Part shown: positions 34,899-43,575 of the stretch, in pieces
Position numbering within the stretch: position 1 is the stretch's first letter
Layout: each line of letters opens with the position of its first letter
Source of the DNA: Lutibacter sp. Hel_I_33_5
GTDB lineage: Bacteria > Bacteroidota > Bacteroidia > Flavobacteriales > Flavobacteriaceae
Assembly: GCF_007827455.1 (NCBI RefSeq)
Contig: NZ_VISM01000001.1
Span: 124,001 to 188,000, forward strand
Length of the DNA stretch: 64,000 nucleotides
Direction of reading: 5' to 3'
Notes under the pieces: generated by a model
Told to the model about the DNA's origin: nothing
The model's database searches: none
What the model saw: only the letters and a program-made list of their open reading frames with translations
Translations under genes and position numbers: made by a program

Positions 34899-35918
34899 AT
34901 CAAAAAAATAAAAAAAGAATATCTAGTTTTATTGTTTGCATGGCTGTTTTGGGCAACTGCAGAAATAGTTTCGTGGAGATACAATAATAAAAAAACAGAT
35001 TTCCAAAATATTTTTACTGTTACTTTTTTACAATCTATTTTGGCTTTTATTTTTAATATTGCTGTAATACATATTTTTTTAAGAATTCAAAAAATTAATA
35101 AAAATAATAGCTATAAGTACTTTTTATATGGGTTCATTATTATTAGTTTTTCTGCTCTAATTGTATTTTTTAATTCTACTATTTACTTCCGTTTATTTAG
35201 AAATAGTAGTGAATTTATTGATTTACCAAACATTATTATTAATACACTTGAGAAAATTATTTATCTCGCAGGTTTTACTATCGTTTATTTTATGATTAGA
35301 AACCTAAAGCAGCTACAAGCTCAAAAAGAAGAAACATTAGCAGCTAAAAAACTGGCTTTAGAATCAGAATTACAACTACTCCAACAACAAATTAATCCAC
35401 ATTTTTTATTTAACACGCTTAATTCTTTACGTAATTTAATTACTAATGACACTGAAAAAGCAAGAAATATGGTAGATTATATTTCAGAATTTTTAAGAAG
35501 TTCAATCAACATAAATGATATTCCAAAGAAAGAGATTCAAGAAGAACTAAAGTTATTAGATAATTATTTAAACATTCAAAAAATACGTTGGGAAAAAGAT
35601 TTAGTCATTCAAAAAGATATATCTAAAAATACGCTTACTATCTTAGTTCCGAGTTTAATTTTACAGCCTTTAGTAGAAAATGCTATTAAACATGGTATGA
35701 AATCTGGACAGGTTTTAACTATTGCTATTTCTATCCAAAAAGAGAATGATTATTTATCAATATTAGTTAGCAATAATGGTGAATTAAAAGGCACTAAAAA
35801 AGGAAATGGAACTTCTAATATCATAAAACGACTTCAATTATTATATAAAAATGATGCTAGTTTTAAGTTGTATGAAAAAAATGGATTCGTATATTCTGAT
35901 GTTAACATTAAAATTTAA
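34899..35918 (+). CDS. LytS-type membrane histidine kinase (His_kinase family), non-ATG start
   Basis: About 340 residues. Four membrane segments occupy the first 130 residues, then a coiled coil (QLQAQKEETLAAKKLALESE) and the LytS-type core: LLQQQINPHFLFNTLNSLRN with the phospho-His, LVPSLILQPLVENAIKHGM and an HATPase tail. No ATG exists at the 5' end. A TTG at 34932 would start inside the first helix; the reading frame is open back to 34896 and KKIKKEYLVLL precedes the helix, the usual lead of these proteins. I therefore place the start at the ATC (34899), or ATT (34896), with low certainty. Pairs with the LytTR regulator 2 bp downstream. Confidence 0.8.
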   Translation: MKKIKKEYLVLLFAWLFWATAEIVSWRYNNKKTDFQNIFTVTFLQSILAFIFNIAVIHIFLRIQKINKNNSYKYFLYGFIIISFSALIVFFNSTIYFRLFRNSSEFIDLPNIIINTLEKIIYLAGFTIVYFMIRNLKQLQAQKEETLAAKKLALESELQLLQQQINPHFLFNTLNSLRNLITNDTEKARNMVDYISEFLRSSININDIPKKEIQEELKLLDNYLNIQKIRWEKDLVIQKDISKNTLTILVPSLILQPLVENAIKHGMKSGQVLTIAISIQKENDYLSILVSNNGELKGTKKGNGTSNIIKRLQLLYKNDASFKLYEKNGFVYSDVNIKI

Positions 35919-35920
35919 TT

Positions 35921-36643
35921 TTGAAAACTAGAGTTTGTATTATTGATGATGAACAATTAGCTATAAATGAGCTTACACTCTTATTATCTGATTATAGCGA
36001 TATAGAAGTTTGTGCTACAGCGAAATCTGCTACTGAAGCTATTTCAATAATAAATAAGAATAAACCAGATATTGTTTTTTTAGATATTCAATTAAAAGAA
36101 ACCAATGCTTTTACGATCATTGATAAAATAAAAGTAAAAACACATATTATATTTGTTACTGCTTATGATGAATATGCGGTAAGGGCTTTTAAAATAAATG
36201 CTTTAGATTACTTACTTAAACCTGTACTTAAAGAAAGACTTTCAGAATCAATTAACCGATTTTATACTAAGGTTTCGCCAAAAAAAGTTGAAGAATTAAA
36301 ATATAAATACTCAGATAGAATTATTATCAATCAAAAGAATGAATTCAAATTAATTTCAATAAATGAAATTATTGCCATAACTGCTGATGGAGATTATACG
36401 TGTTTATTGTTAAAAAATGATTCAAAAAAATTAGTCCTAAAACCTTTGTCTGATTGGGAGAAACTACTTCCCTATCAAAATTTTGAGCGCATCCATAGAA
36501 GTACAATCATTAACCTAGACGCTATTGATAAAATTGAAAAAAGCTTTAATAATACGTGCAAGGTGTTTTTAAAAAACAACCCACTACCCTTTCAGATGAG
36601 TCAACGATTTACTTCAAAATTTTTAAATAAGTATAAAGCTTAA
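35921..36643 (+). CDS. LytTR-family response regulator
   Basis: 240 residues beginning at TTG (35921), 2 bp after the kinase stop. Receiver domain: IIDDEQLAINEL with the acidic pair, phospho-acceptor Asp near 54 in DIVFLDIQLKE, FVTAYDEYAVRAF and YLLKPV with the conserved Lys. C-terminal LytTR DNA-binding domain: EFKLISINEIIAITADGDYT, FERIHRSTIINL and KVFLKN. With 34899-35918 it forms a LytS/LytR-type system. A possible target is the lectin gene just downstream, whose leader holds ACTTAC direct repeats. Confidence 0.93.
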   Translation: MKTRVCIIDDEQLAINELTLLLSDYSDIEVCATAKSATEAISIINKNKPDIVFLDIQLKETNAFTIIDKIKVKTHIIFVTAYDEYAVRAFKINALDYLLKPVLKERLSESINRFYTKVSPKKVEELKYKYSDRIIINQKNEFKLISINEIIAITADGDYTCLLLKNDSKKLVLKPLSDWEKLLPYQNFERIHRSTIINLDAIDKIEKSFNNTCKVFLKNNPLPFQMSQRFTSKFLNKYKA

Positions 36644-36655
36644 TTTTTTTTACCG

Positions 36656-36673
36656 ACTTACTTGTTCACTTAC
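36656..36673 (+). promoter_or_regulatory. ACTTAC direct repeats upstream of the lectin gene
   Basis: ACTTAC occurs at 36656-36661 and 36668-36673, 12 bp apart. LytTR proteins bind pairs of short direct repeats, so this is a candidate site for the regulator encoded immediately upstream. Weak without a third example. Confidence 0.3.
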
Positions 36674-36767
36674 CTATAAAATTCTTCACTAAAAGGTAAA
36701 CTAGTTTCTAATAAGCAATTTCAACTCTAAATTGCATAGAAATAACTAAACAAACAAAATTATACTT

Positions 36768-37604
36768 ATGAAAACAATTACATTAAAACTATCTGTGGTA
36801 TTGTTTACTTTACTCTGCAATAGCATAGCATTTGGACAATGTGCAACTACTGCTAATATATACTCATTTGTATATGATGGAAAAACGTACGAAGTTATTA
36901 AAGAAAATAAAAACTGGCTTGATGCAGCTGCTTGTGCAGTAGAAAGAGGTGGAATTTTAGTAGAAATTAATAACGTAGCAGAACAGAATGCAATTTACAC
37001 ACAGCTAAATTCAAATGCTAACATTACGAATAGCAATACAAAAGCTCCAGATGGTGGTGGTGGCTCTTATGTTTGGATTGGTGGTAATGATTTGGATACT
37101 GAAGGTAAATGGGTGTGGAATGGAAATAATGATGATGAATCCACACAATTTTGGGAAGGTACATCTAATGGAAGTGCTGTAAATGGATTATATAGTAATT
37201 GGGGAAATGAGCCGGATGATTGGAATGGACAAGATGCATTAGCGTTATCCTTAAATGGGTGGCCACTTGGAGTTGCGAGTGAATGGAATGATGTAGATCA
37301 TACAAATACACTGTATTATGTTGTAGAACATCCAACTATACTTTCTGTAGGTGATAATTTTGATTTTAATAAAAGAATTAAACTATATCCAAATCCTGTA
37401 CAAGGTTATTTAACGATAAAAACAAGTGGGATTGACTTACACAGTATTGTAGTCTATAATGCAATAGGTAAAAGAATATTTGAAAATAAAAAAGAAAATT
37501 TAGTTTCAAAAAAAATTGATTTATCTAATTTAAATAATGGTATCTATTTTATTAAAATCAGTACAAAAAATGGTAAATCTATTATTAAAAGAGTCGTTAA
37601 ATAA
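36768..37604 (+). CDS. Secreted C-type-lectin-fold protein with T9SS sorting domain
   Basis: 278 residues. Signal peptide KLSVVLFTLLCNSIAFGQC. A C-type lectin-like domain (about 35-190) shows YEVIKENKNWLDAAACAVER, GGILVEINNVAEQNAIY, SYVWIGGNDLDTEGKW, SNWGNEPDDWNGQD and EWNDVDHTN, the WIGG and Glu-Pro-Asx/Trp-Asn-Asp motifs of carbohydrate-binding lectins. Residues 205-278 are a T9SS type A sorting domain (KLYPNPVQGYLTIKTS ... KNGKSIIKRVVK). Exported by the Por system; probably binds sugars at the surface. Sits 124 bp after the LytTR gene. Confidence 0.88.
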   Translation: MKTITLKLSVVLFTLLCNSIAFGQCATTANIYSFVYDGKTYEVIKENKNWLDAAACAVERGGILVEINNVAEQNAIYTQLNSNANITNSNTKAPDGGGGSYVWIGGNDLDTEGKWVWNGNNDDESTQFWEGTSNGSAVNGLYSNWGNEPDDWNGQDALALSLNGWPLGVASEWNDVDHTNTLYYVVEHPTILSVGDNFDFNKRIKLYPNPVQGYLTIKTSGIDLHSIVVYNAIGKRIFENKKENLVSKKIDLSNLNNGIYFIKISTKNGKSIIKRVVK

Positions 37605-37605
37605 T

Positions 37606-37628
37606 ATTACTTTATCTGTAAAAGTAAT
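37606..37628 (+). terminator. Weak terminator after the lectin gene
   Basis: ATTACTTT (37606-37613) and AAAGTAAT (37621-37628) form an 8-bp stem with a 7-nt loop immediately after the stop, followed only by TT, so the U tract is poor. Confidence 0.45.
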
Positions 37629-37699
37629 TTGATTAAGACAGTATTAAGTTTAAACTTTTGAAGGTATCTTTGTTTTTTAATTATTAAACGTATCTACCT

Positions 37700-38404
37700 A
37701 TCAATTTAGAAATTATTTTCGAAGACAAATACTGTATTTGTGTACGTAAGCCCAATAATATGTTGGTTCATCATGCATATCATTCTAGAAATGTTATAGA
37801 AGAACAATCGTTATTGCAATTAATGGATGAAGAAATTGGTGGTAAGTTTTACCCTATTCATCGTTTGGATAGAAAGACTTCTGGAATACTATTATTAGCA
37901 AAAGAAACAAAATTTGTTTCTAAATTTCAAGAACTGTTTACTAATAATGAAATTCAGAAAACCTATTATGGTGTTGTTCGTGGATTTTCTCCTGAAACAA
38001 AAACAATAGATTCGCCTGTAAAAGGACGCGATGCTAATGTGCATAAAGAAGCACTAACCCATTTAAGAACTTTAGAGAATATTACCTTAGATATTCCTGT
38101 AAAACCTTATGATTCTTCACGTTATAGTTTAGTTGAAATGTCACCAAAAACAGGAAGAATGCATCAATTAAGAGTGCATACAAACAAAATTAGTCATCCT
38201 TTACTTGGTGATACAAAATATGGAGATAAAAACCATGATACCATGTTTGATGAAAACTTTGGATGGAAAAACATGTTTTTACACGCAGGTTCGTTAGCGT
38301 TTAATCATCCGTTTACCAAAGAAGAGTTGTTTTTAAAAGCATCATTCCCAAAAGATTGGATTTCTTTATTTGATGAGTTTACGTGGAAAAACCCATTGAA
38401 ATAA
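37700..38404 (+). CDS. RluA/TruC-family pseudouridine synthase, start codon apparently ATC
   Basis: Forms pseudouridine in rRNA or tRNA. Conserved HRLDRKTSGILLLAKE holds the catalytic Asp; KTYYGVVRGF, RYSLVEMSPKTGRMHQLRVH and SHPLLGDTKYG are family motifs. The first ATG (37760) leaves off the first beta strand: in frame before it one reads NLEIIFEDKYCICVRKPNN, the normal N terminus of these proteins, and the frame is open to a stop at 37685-37687. The only codon in the position of Met is ATC (37700-37702). Either a rare ATC start is used or the ATG has been mutated. Total about 234 residues, the usual length. Confidence 0.8.
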   Translation: MNLEIIFEDKYCICVRKPNNMLVHHAYHSRNVIEEQSLLQLMDEEIGGKFYPIHRLDRKTSGILLLAKETKFVSKFQELFTNNEIQKTYYGVVRGFSPETKTIDSPVKGRDANVHKEALTHLRTLENITLDIPVKPYDSSRYSLVEMSPKTGRMHQLRVHTNKISHPLLGDTKYGDKNHDTMFDENFGWKNMFLHAGSLAFNHPFTKEELFLKASFPKDWISLFDEFTWKNPLK

Positions 38405-38405
38405 G

Positions 38406-38585
38406 TTATTGCTCAATTGAATGACTGCTAAATGATGCTAACTCACCATTTTCAAACATTGGTGTCAATTCTATCGGATTACAGCACACCTCACAATCTT
38501 CAATATAAGTTTGTTTTGAAACACTAGTATCTAAAATCATAGAAACATTTTCCCAACAATGCGGACATTGAAAAAAATGTTCCAT
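38406..38585 (-). CDS. CPXCG-motif cysteine-rich small protein (zinc ribbon)
   Basis: 59 residues, MEHFFQCPHCWENVSMILD, then EDCEVCCNPIELTPMF: two pairs of Cys (CPHC and CEVC) spaced for one zinc ion. This matches the CPXCG family of tiny proteins, except that Trp replaces the Gly after the first pair. ATG lies 2 bp after the stop of the oxidoreductase gene. It sits convergent to the RluA gene, with 1 bp between their stops. Function unknown. Confidence 0.85.
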   Translation of the reverse strand: MEHFFQCPHCWENVSMILDTSVSKQTYIEDCEVCCNPIELTPMFENGELASFSSHSIEQ

Positions 38586-38587
38586 TT

Positions 38588-39592
38588 TTAATCCTCTTTA
38601 ACTTTTAAAACTAGTTTTCCTTTTTTATCACCATTGAACAATCGTTCGTAAGTTTCTTTAAAATTTTCTATACCAGTATATATATCTTCTTTAGATTTTA
38701 ATTTTCCTTCTTTCATCCAAATAGCCATTTGATGTGCAGCTTTTCCATAATCTTTTGCATAATCCATAACGACCATACCCTGCATAGAAGCTCTATTTAC
38801 TAATAAAGATAGATAATTGCTAGGGCCATCAATTTTGGTTGTATTATTATATTGAGAAATTGCACCACAAATAACAACTCTTGCTCGCATTCTAAGTTTA
38901 GAAAGTGCCGCGTCTAATATTTTTCCACCAACATTATCAAAATAAACATCAATTCCTTTAAGGCATTTTTGTTTTAAAGCAGAATATATATTTTCCGATT
39001 TATAGTCTATCGCTTCATCAAATCCTAATTCATTTAATAGGTATTCACATTTATCTTTACCACCAGCAATTCCTATTACTTTACAGCCTTTTATTTTTGC
39101 TATCTGGCCAACAACACTCCCAACTGCTCCAGCAGCTCCAGAAACTAAAACAATATCGCCTTCTTTTATTTTTCCGACTTCTAAAATTCCAAAATAAGCT
39201 GTCATTCCTGGCATTCCAAGAGTTCCAATATACATAGGCATTGGCGCTAAAGAATCATCTACTTTATACCAATTATCACCATTTGTTATTGCATATTGTT
39301 GTACTCCACCCCAACCTGTAACACAATCACCAACTTTAAAATTAGGATTGTTATTTACTTTAATTACTTTTCCTATTGATCCCGATCTCATAACATCATC
39401 AATAGCAACAGGATGTATATATGATTTTGTATCATTCATCCAACCACGCATTGCTGGGTCTAAAGAAACATAATGATGCTCAATTAATAATTCTCCATTA
39501 TTTAATTCTGGAATATCAGAAACTTCTAAACTCCAAGTATTCTCATTTGGTACTCCAACAGGGCGTTCTTTAAAGATGATTTGTTTATTCAT
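38588..39592 (-). CDS. NADP-dependent oxidoreductase (MDR, CurA/PTGR-like)
   Basis: 334 residues of the zinc-free medium-chain reductase group: HYVSLDPAMRGWM, VGDCVTGWGGVQQY, GTLGMPGMTAYFGILEVG, the nucleotide motif VSGAAGAVGSVVGQIAKIKG and CKVIGIAGGKDKC, then VYFDNVGG. These features match 2-alkenal/prostaglandin or curcumin reductases that reduce C=C bonds of enones with NADPH. It leads the small CPXCG gene; separated by 14 bp from the E1 gene upstream, so possibly one transcript. Confidence 0.88.
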   Translation of the reverse strand: MNKQIIFKERPVGVPNENTWSLEVSDIPELNNGELLIEHHYVSLDPAMRGWMNDTKSYIHPVAIDDVMRSGSIGKVIKVNNNPNFKVGDCVTGWGGVQQYAITNGDNWYKVDDSLAPMPMYIGTLGMPGMTAYFGILEVGKIKEGDIVLVSGAAGAVGSVVGQIAKIKGCKVIGIAGGKDKCEYLLNELGFDEAIDYKSENIYSALKQKCLKGIDVYFDNVGGKILDAALSKLRMRARVVICGAISQYNNTTKIDGPSNYLSLLVNRASMQGMVVMDYAKDYGKAAHQMAIWMKEGKLKSKEDIYTGIENFKETYERLFNGDKKGKLVLKVKED

Positions 39593-39606
39593 TCTATCTA
39601 TTTTTA

Positions 39607-41595
39607 TTAATAATTTATTAATGCTAAAAGTGATGATTCAAAACTATTTTTAGCTTGATATTGTTTTTCTAATTGAGGAACAAACGGAATCGGGGTTTCT
39701 AAACTAGCCACTCGTTTTACAGGTGCGTCTAATTGTTCAAAACAATTTTCTGTAATTAAAGCAGAAACATCGCTGGCAATTCCGCCAAACATAGAGTCTT
39801 CCTGTAAAATTATAGCTTTTCCTGTCTTTCTTACTGATTGATAAATAGCTTCAGTATCCAGAGGTTGTAAACTTCTTAAATCAATTAAATCAGCAGAAAT
39901 TTGACTGTTTTTTTCTAATGTTTCTAAGGCCCAGTGTACACCAGCTCCATAAGAAATAATGGTTACATCATCTCCTTCTTTTAAGACTGCTGCTTTACCA
40001 ATTTCTAAGGTAAAATAACCCTCCGATACTTCTTGATATACAGAGCGATATAACCCTTTATGTTCAAAGAACAATACAGGATTTGGATCATTAATCGCAG
40101 CATTTAATAAGCCTTTTGCATCTTGTGGAAATGCTGGGTAAATTACCTTTAAACCCGGTGTTTTTGTAAACCAAGCTTCATTTGTTTGACTATGGAATGG
40201 CCCTGCTCCTACGCCTCCACCACATGGCATTCTTACCACTACATCAGCGGGTTGAGACCATCTATAATTAGATTTCGCCAATAAATTTACAATCGGATTA
40301 AAACCAGACGACACAAAATCTGCAAACTGCATTTCCATCACTGCTTTCATTCCGTTAATAGCCAATCCGTAAGCTGCTGCTACAATCGCCGATTCGCAAA
40401 TAGGCGTATTTCTAACCCGTTCTTTTCCGTATTTTTCTACAAATCCGTCAGTAATTTTAAAAACACCGCCATACTCGGCAATATCTTGTCCCATGATGAC
40501 TAGATTATGATGTTTCCGCATAGATTGCTCTAAACTCTTAGAAATAGCGTCAATTAAGCGAATATTCTTAGTTTCTGAGGACGGATTTACATTAACAGAC
40601 TCATAAGAAGTATACACATCATTTAATTCGGTTGTTAGATTCGGAATAATCTCTTCTTCATCATAAGCCATTTTTAAATGTACGTCTATTTCATTTTTTA
40701 TTTCTGAATGATATTCTTCATCTAATGCATCCGTTAAAATCTTTTTCTTTACTAAATAAACTCTATAATTCGAAATAGGATCTTTTGCTGCCCATGTATC
40801 CATTAAATCTTTAGGAACATACTTTGTACCACTCGCCTCTTCATGTCCACGCATTCTAAAGGTTTTAAATTCCAGTAAAATCGGACGTGGATTCTCACGA
40901 ACGCTTTCAGCTATTTTAGAAACTTCAGTATATACTTCAATGATATTATTACCATCAATTATATGATTTTCCATTCCGTAGCCTTTCCCTCTATCGGCTA
41001 AATGCTCGCAATTATATTGTTCTGATGCAGGTGTCGATAATCCGTATCCATTATTTTCAATACAAAAAAGTACAGGTAAACTCCATACGGATGCTACATT
41101 TAAGGCTTCATGAAAATCACCTTCGCTAGTTCCTCCTTCTCCAGTAAACACAGCACAAACTTGATTATTTTTCTTTAATTTATTTGCTAAAGCAATTCCG
41201 TCTGCAACACCCAATTGTGGACCTAAATGAGAAATCATTCCCACAATATTGTATTCTTGAGTTCCAAAGTGAAAACTACGATCTCTACCTTTGGTAAAAC
41301 CATTCATTTTACCCTGCCATTGAGAGAAAAGTCGATGCAGTGGAATTTCTCGTGTCGTAAAAACACCTAAATTCCGATGCATGGGTAACATATATTCATC
41401 TTTTGTTAAAGCAGAAGTTACTCCAACAGAAATAGCTTCTTGACCAATGCCACTAAACCATTTAGAAATTTTACCTTGTCGTAATAAAATCAACATCTTC
41501 TCCTCTATTAATCGAGGCTTTAGCATTGATTTATAGAGCTTTAATAGTGTACTGTTTTCTAAAGTATTCTTAGAATACGAAATCGATTTAGACAT
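39607..41595 (-). CDS. Fused alpha+beta E1 of a branched-chain 2-oxo acid dehydrogenase complex
   Basis: 662 residues joining the two E1 subunits. Residues about 1-335 are the alpha part: RLIEEKMLILLRQGKISKWF, the thiamine-diphosphate motif VFTGEGGTSEGDFHEALNVA...ENNGYG. Residues 345-662 are the beta part: LVIMGQDIAEYGGVFKITDG, ICESAIVAAAYGLAINGMK, VRMPCGGGVGAGPFHSQT, LFFEHKGLYR, LIDLRSLQPLDTEAI. FFEHKGLYR and the alpha-part motifs fit 2-oxoisovalerate rather than pyruvate dehydrogenase. Fusion is common in Bacteroidota. No E2 or E3 gene lies near; those partners must be elsewhere. Confidence 0.9.
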   Translation of the reverse strand: MSKSISYSKNTLENSTLLKLYKSMLKPRLIEEKMLILLRQGKISKWFSGIGQEAISVGVTSALTKDEYMLPMHRNLGVFTTREIPLHRLFSQWQGKMNGFTKGRDRSFHFGTQEYNIVGMISHLGPQLGVADGIALANKLKKNNQVCAVFTGEGGTSEGDFHEALNVASVWSLPVLFCIENNGYGLSTPASEQYNCEHLADRGKGYGMENHIIDGNNIIEVYTEVSKIAESVRENPRPILLEFKTFRMRGHEEASGTKYVPKDLMDTWAAKDPISNYRVYLVKKKILTDALDEEYHSEIKNEIDVHLKMAYDEEEIIPNLTTELNDVYTSYESVNVNPSSETKNIRLIDAISKSLEQSMRKHHNLVIMGQDIAEYGGVFKITDGFVEKYGKERVRNTPICESAIVAAAYGLAINGMKAVMEMQFADFVSSGFNPIVNLLAKSNYRWSQPADVVVRMPCGGGVGAGPFHSQTNEAWFTKTPGLKVIYPAFPQDAKGLLNAAINDPNPVLFFEHKGLYRSVYQEVSEGYFTLEIGKAAVLKEGDDVTIISYGAGVHWALETLEKNSQISADLIDLRSLQPLDTEAIYQSVRKTGKAIILQEDSMFGGIASDVSALITENCFEQLDAPVKRVASLETPIPFVPQLEKQYQAKNSFESSLLALINY

Positions 41596-41645
41596 TAATT
41601 ATAACTTGAATATTTATTACAAACATAACGAAAAATATAGTGCAT

Positions 41646-41674
41646 AAAAAAACCTTATTTAACTAAAAATAAGG
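41646..41674 (-). terminator. Intrinsic terminator of the Lrp-type gene
   Basis: Stem CCTTATTT (41653-41660) with AAATAAGG (41667-41674), loop of 6; on the minus strand it is followed by a run of seven T (41652-41646). It lies 27 bp after the stop at 41701. Confidence 0.8.
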
Positions 41675-41700
41675 CTTTGTAATTATTTGTTGATTACTAT

Positions 41701-42180
41701 TTAAAATTCTTTAAATATAGCGTGCATCATACGTTTCTTGTCATTGATACTTTCTTCTAAAGCAATCATGGTTTCTGTTCTGTTCACTCCAGGAATATCA
41801 TCTATTTTATAGATAATCTCTTTAGCATCTTGTGTTCCTTTTGCTCTAACTTTACAAAATATATTATACATCCCAGCAACTACATAGGCTACTGTTACAT
41901 TTGGTATTGCTCTTAAGTTTTCAATAACAGTTTGTGTCATAGAAGTCTTTTCAAGAAAAATTCCAACATGAGCAATAAAAGAATAGCCCATTTTTTCATA
42001 ATTCAGGGTTAATGTAGATCCTTGAATAATACCTTCATCTTCCATCTTTTTAACTCGTACATGGATAGTCCCAGCAGATACTAATAATTTTTTAGCAATA
42101 TCTGTAAATGGTGTTCTTGCATTTTCTATTAAAATGTCTAAGATTTGATGATCAATTTCATCTAGGATAAATTTCTTCAT
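41701..42180 (-). CDS. Lrp/AsnC-family transcriptional regulator
   Basis: 159 residues from the Met at 42180; a longer frame to 42210 adds ten residues that no Lrp protein has. N-terminal helix-turn-helix with LDEIDHQILDILIENARTPF, DIAKKLLVSAGTIHVRVKKM, then the ligand-binding RAM/AsnC domain with TVAYVVAGMYNIFCKVRAKG and MIALEESINDKK. Acts as a feast/famine regulator binding an amino acid. Stands between the E1 gene and the M14 peptidase on the same strand. Confidence 0.92.
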   Translation of the reverse strand: MKKFILDEIDHQILDILIENARTPFTDIAKKLLVSAGTIHVRVKKMEDEGIIQGSTLTLNYEKMGYSFIAHVGIFLEKTSMTQTVIENLRAIPNVTVAYVVAGMYNIFCKVRAKGTQDAKEIIYKIDDIPGVNRTETMIALEESINDKKRMMHAIFKEF

Positions 42181-42273
42181 TGTTTGTTTTATTGAATAAA
42201 AGTCAAACAATTATACGAAATAATAAGGAAATGGTAAAATAAAAAGGGAATATTCGAATAAAATTGAATAATT

Positions 42274-43323
42274 TTAACTTTCGAAAACGATTTCGGAATG
42301 TCCTTTATGTCCAGGAAGATCTCCTTTTTGATGTTTTACTAAAGATGAAACTAAGGTAGAATTGATGATTTTATATTCATATTGATAGCCAATATCGTCT
42401 TTTAAATTTGGATTTCTATGGATTACATCTAAGAACGATTTATCATTATTTGGTATCTCAAAATAAGGCTCATATTCTTCAAAATTTGAAGCTGTAGCAA
42501 TATGATAGATTCCCTGTAAAAGTGCATAGTAATTATATTTACGCACTTCTTCTCGGTCATAATCGTTTTTATAATGCCCCGCTTCAATTAAAATAGTATT
42601 ATAGCCAAGTTTTTGAAAGGTATCTCCCGTTGCTGTTGGATAAAACTCGTCTGTATATCTCCCAACATGATTCGGAATTACCTGTTGCAATAAAGCATTC
42701 ATAGCAACAATAACATTCATAGTAAGTTTTCTGCCACTAGTTAACGCTCTAGATTCTTCTTCAGATGGTGCTAAGAAAGAGATGGTTGCCGGGTTATCGG
42801 TATTTTCTACACCAAAAATAGTACGTTGATCGTGCAGATTAAAACAATATGTTGGATTAAAATCATCTAATGTTTTTCTTAATAGGGTACTTTCTTTTGC
42901 TTCCAAAGCCACAGCGTCCCTGTTTAAATCAACCTCATTAGCATTCACACGTGTAAATCGTTCGGAACCATCAGGATTTAACATTGGGATAATTTCAAGC
43001 GTACATTCTTTTAAAATAGTACTAGAAATAGCCTCTTCTGTGTTTTTAAGCATGTTTAACAAGTCAAAAACTGCTTTTGTTCCTGTTGCTTCATTTCCAT
43101 GCATTTGACTCCAAATAAGGATCTTTTTCTTCCCAGAACCGATGCTAAACTTATAAATAGGTCTATTTTCTTCTGAAAAACCAATTTGTACTACCGAAAA
43201 ATGAGTAGCATGGTTTTTTATTAAAGGTTCAATATCTTCAATTCGAATCCATCGACCAAAAAGTTTCTCTTCTTTTATGGTTGAATATAGCGTTTCTAAT
43301 GTAGCATGTTCAATGATATTCAT
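42274..43323 (-). CDS. M14-family zinc carboxypeptidase
   Basis: 349 residues. Zinc ligands are seen in LIWSQMHGNEATGTKAVFDL (HxxE) and in CFNLHDQRTIFG (second His); EVDLNRDAVA carries the substrate-binding Asn-Arg, and DTFQKLGYNTILIEAGHY the catalytic Glu region. No signal peptide, so a cytoplasmic enzyme that trims a C-terminal residue from peptides or murein fragments. It is divergent from the XRE gene; the 330 bp between them hold a row of TTACAWTTGTAA sites. Confidence 0.88.
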   Translation of the reverse strand: MNIIEHATLETLYSTIKEEKLFGRWIRIEDIEPLIKNHATHFSVVQIGFSEENRPIYKFSIGSGKKKILIWSQMHGNEATGTKAVFDLLNMLKNTEEAISSTILKECTLEIIPMLNPDGSERFTRVNANEVDLNRDAVALEAKESTLLRKTLDDFNPTYCFNLHDQRTIFGVENTDNPATISFLAPSEEESRALTSGRKLTMNVIVAMNALLQQVIPNHVGRYTDEFYPTATGDTFQKLGYNTILIEAGHYKNDYDREEVRKYNYYALLQGIYHIATASNFEEYEPYFEIPNNDKSFLDVIHRNPNLKDDIGYQYEYKIINSTLVSSLVKHQKGDLPGHKGHSEIVFES

Positions 43324-43367
43324 ACTGTATAAATTGACTACAAAAATAGACTTTATTTTTTTACTGA

Positions 43368-43403
43368 TTACAATTGTAATTCAAAGAATAGTTACAATTG
43401 TAA
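43368..43403. promoter_or_regulatory. Two TTACAATTGTAA operators, M14 side
   Basis: Perfect 12-bp palindromes at 43368-43379 (14 bp counting the flanking A and T) and 43392-43403, centres exactly 24 bp apart. A half-site TTACATTTGAAA follows at 43426-43437. They lie 45-115 bp before the M14 ATG. Confidence 0.7.
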
Positions 43404-43575
43404 ATAGGTGAATTCACGTAAAATGTTACATTTGAAAACAATTTTATGGATCCTCATTTATAAACTATTCTTCTTCCATAATTATTGCAGTAAATTAATC
43501 ATATTTAAAATTAAATAATTTGATATTAGCTAATTATATGATTTATATAAAGTAAAACTTTAATATATTTCACAT

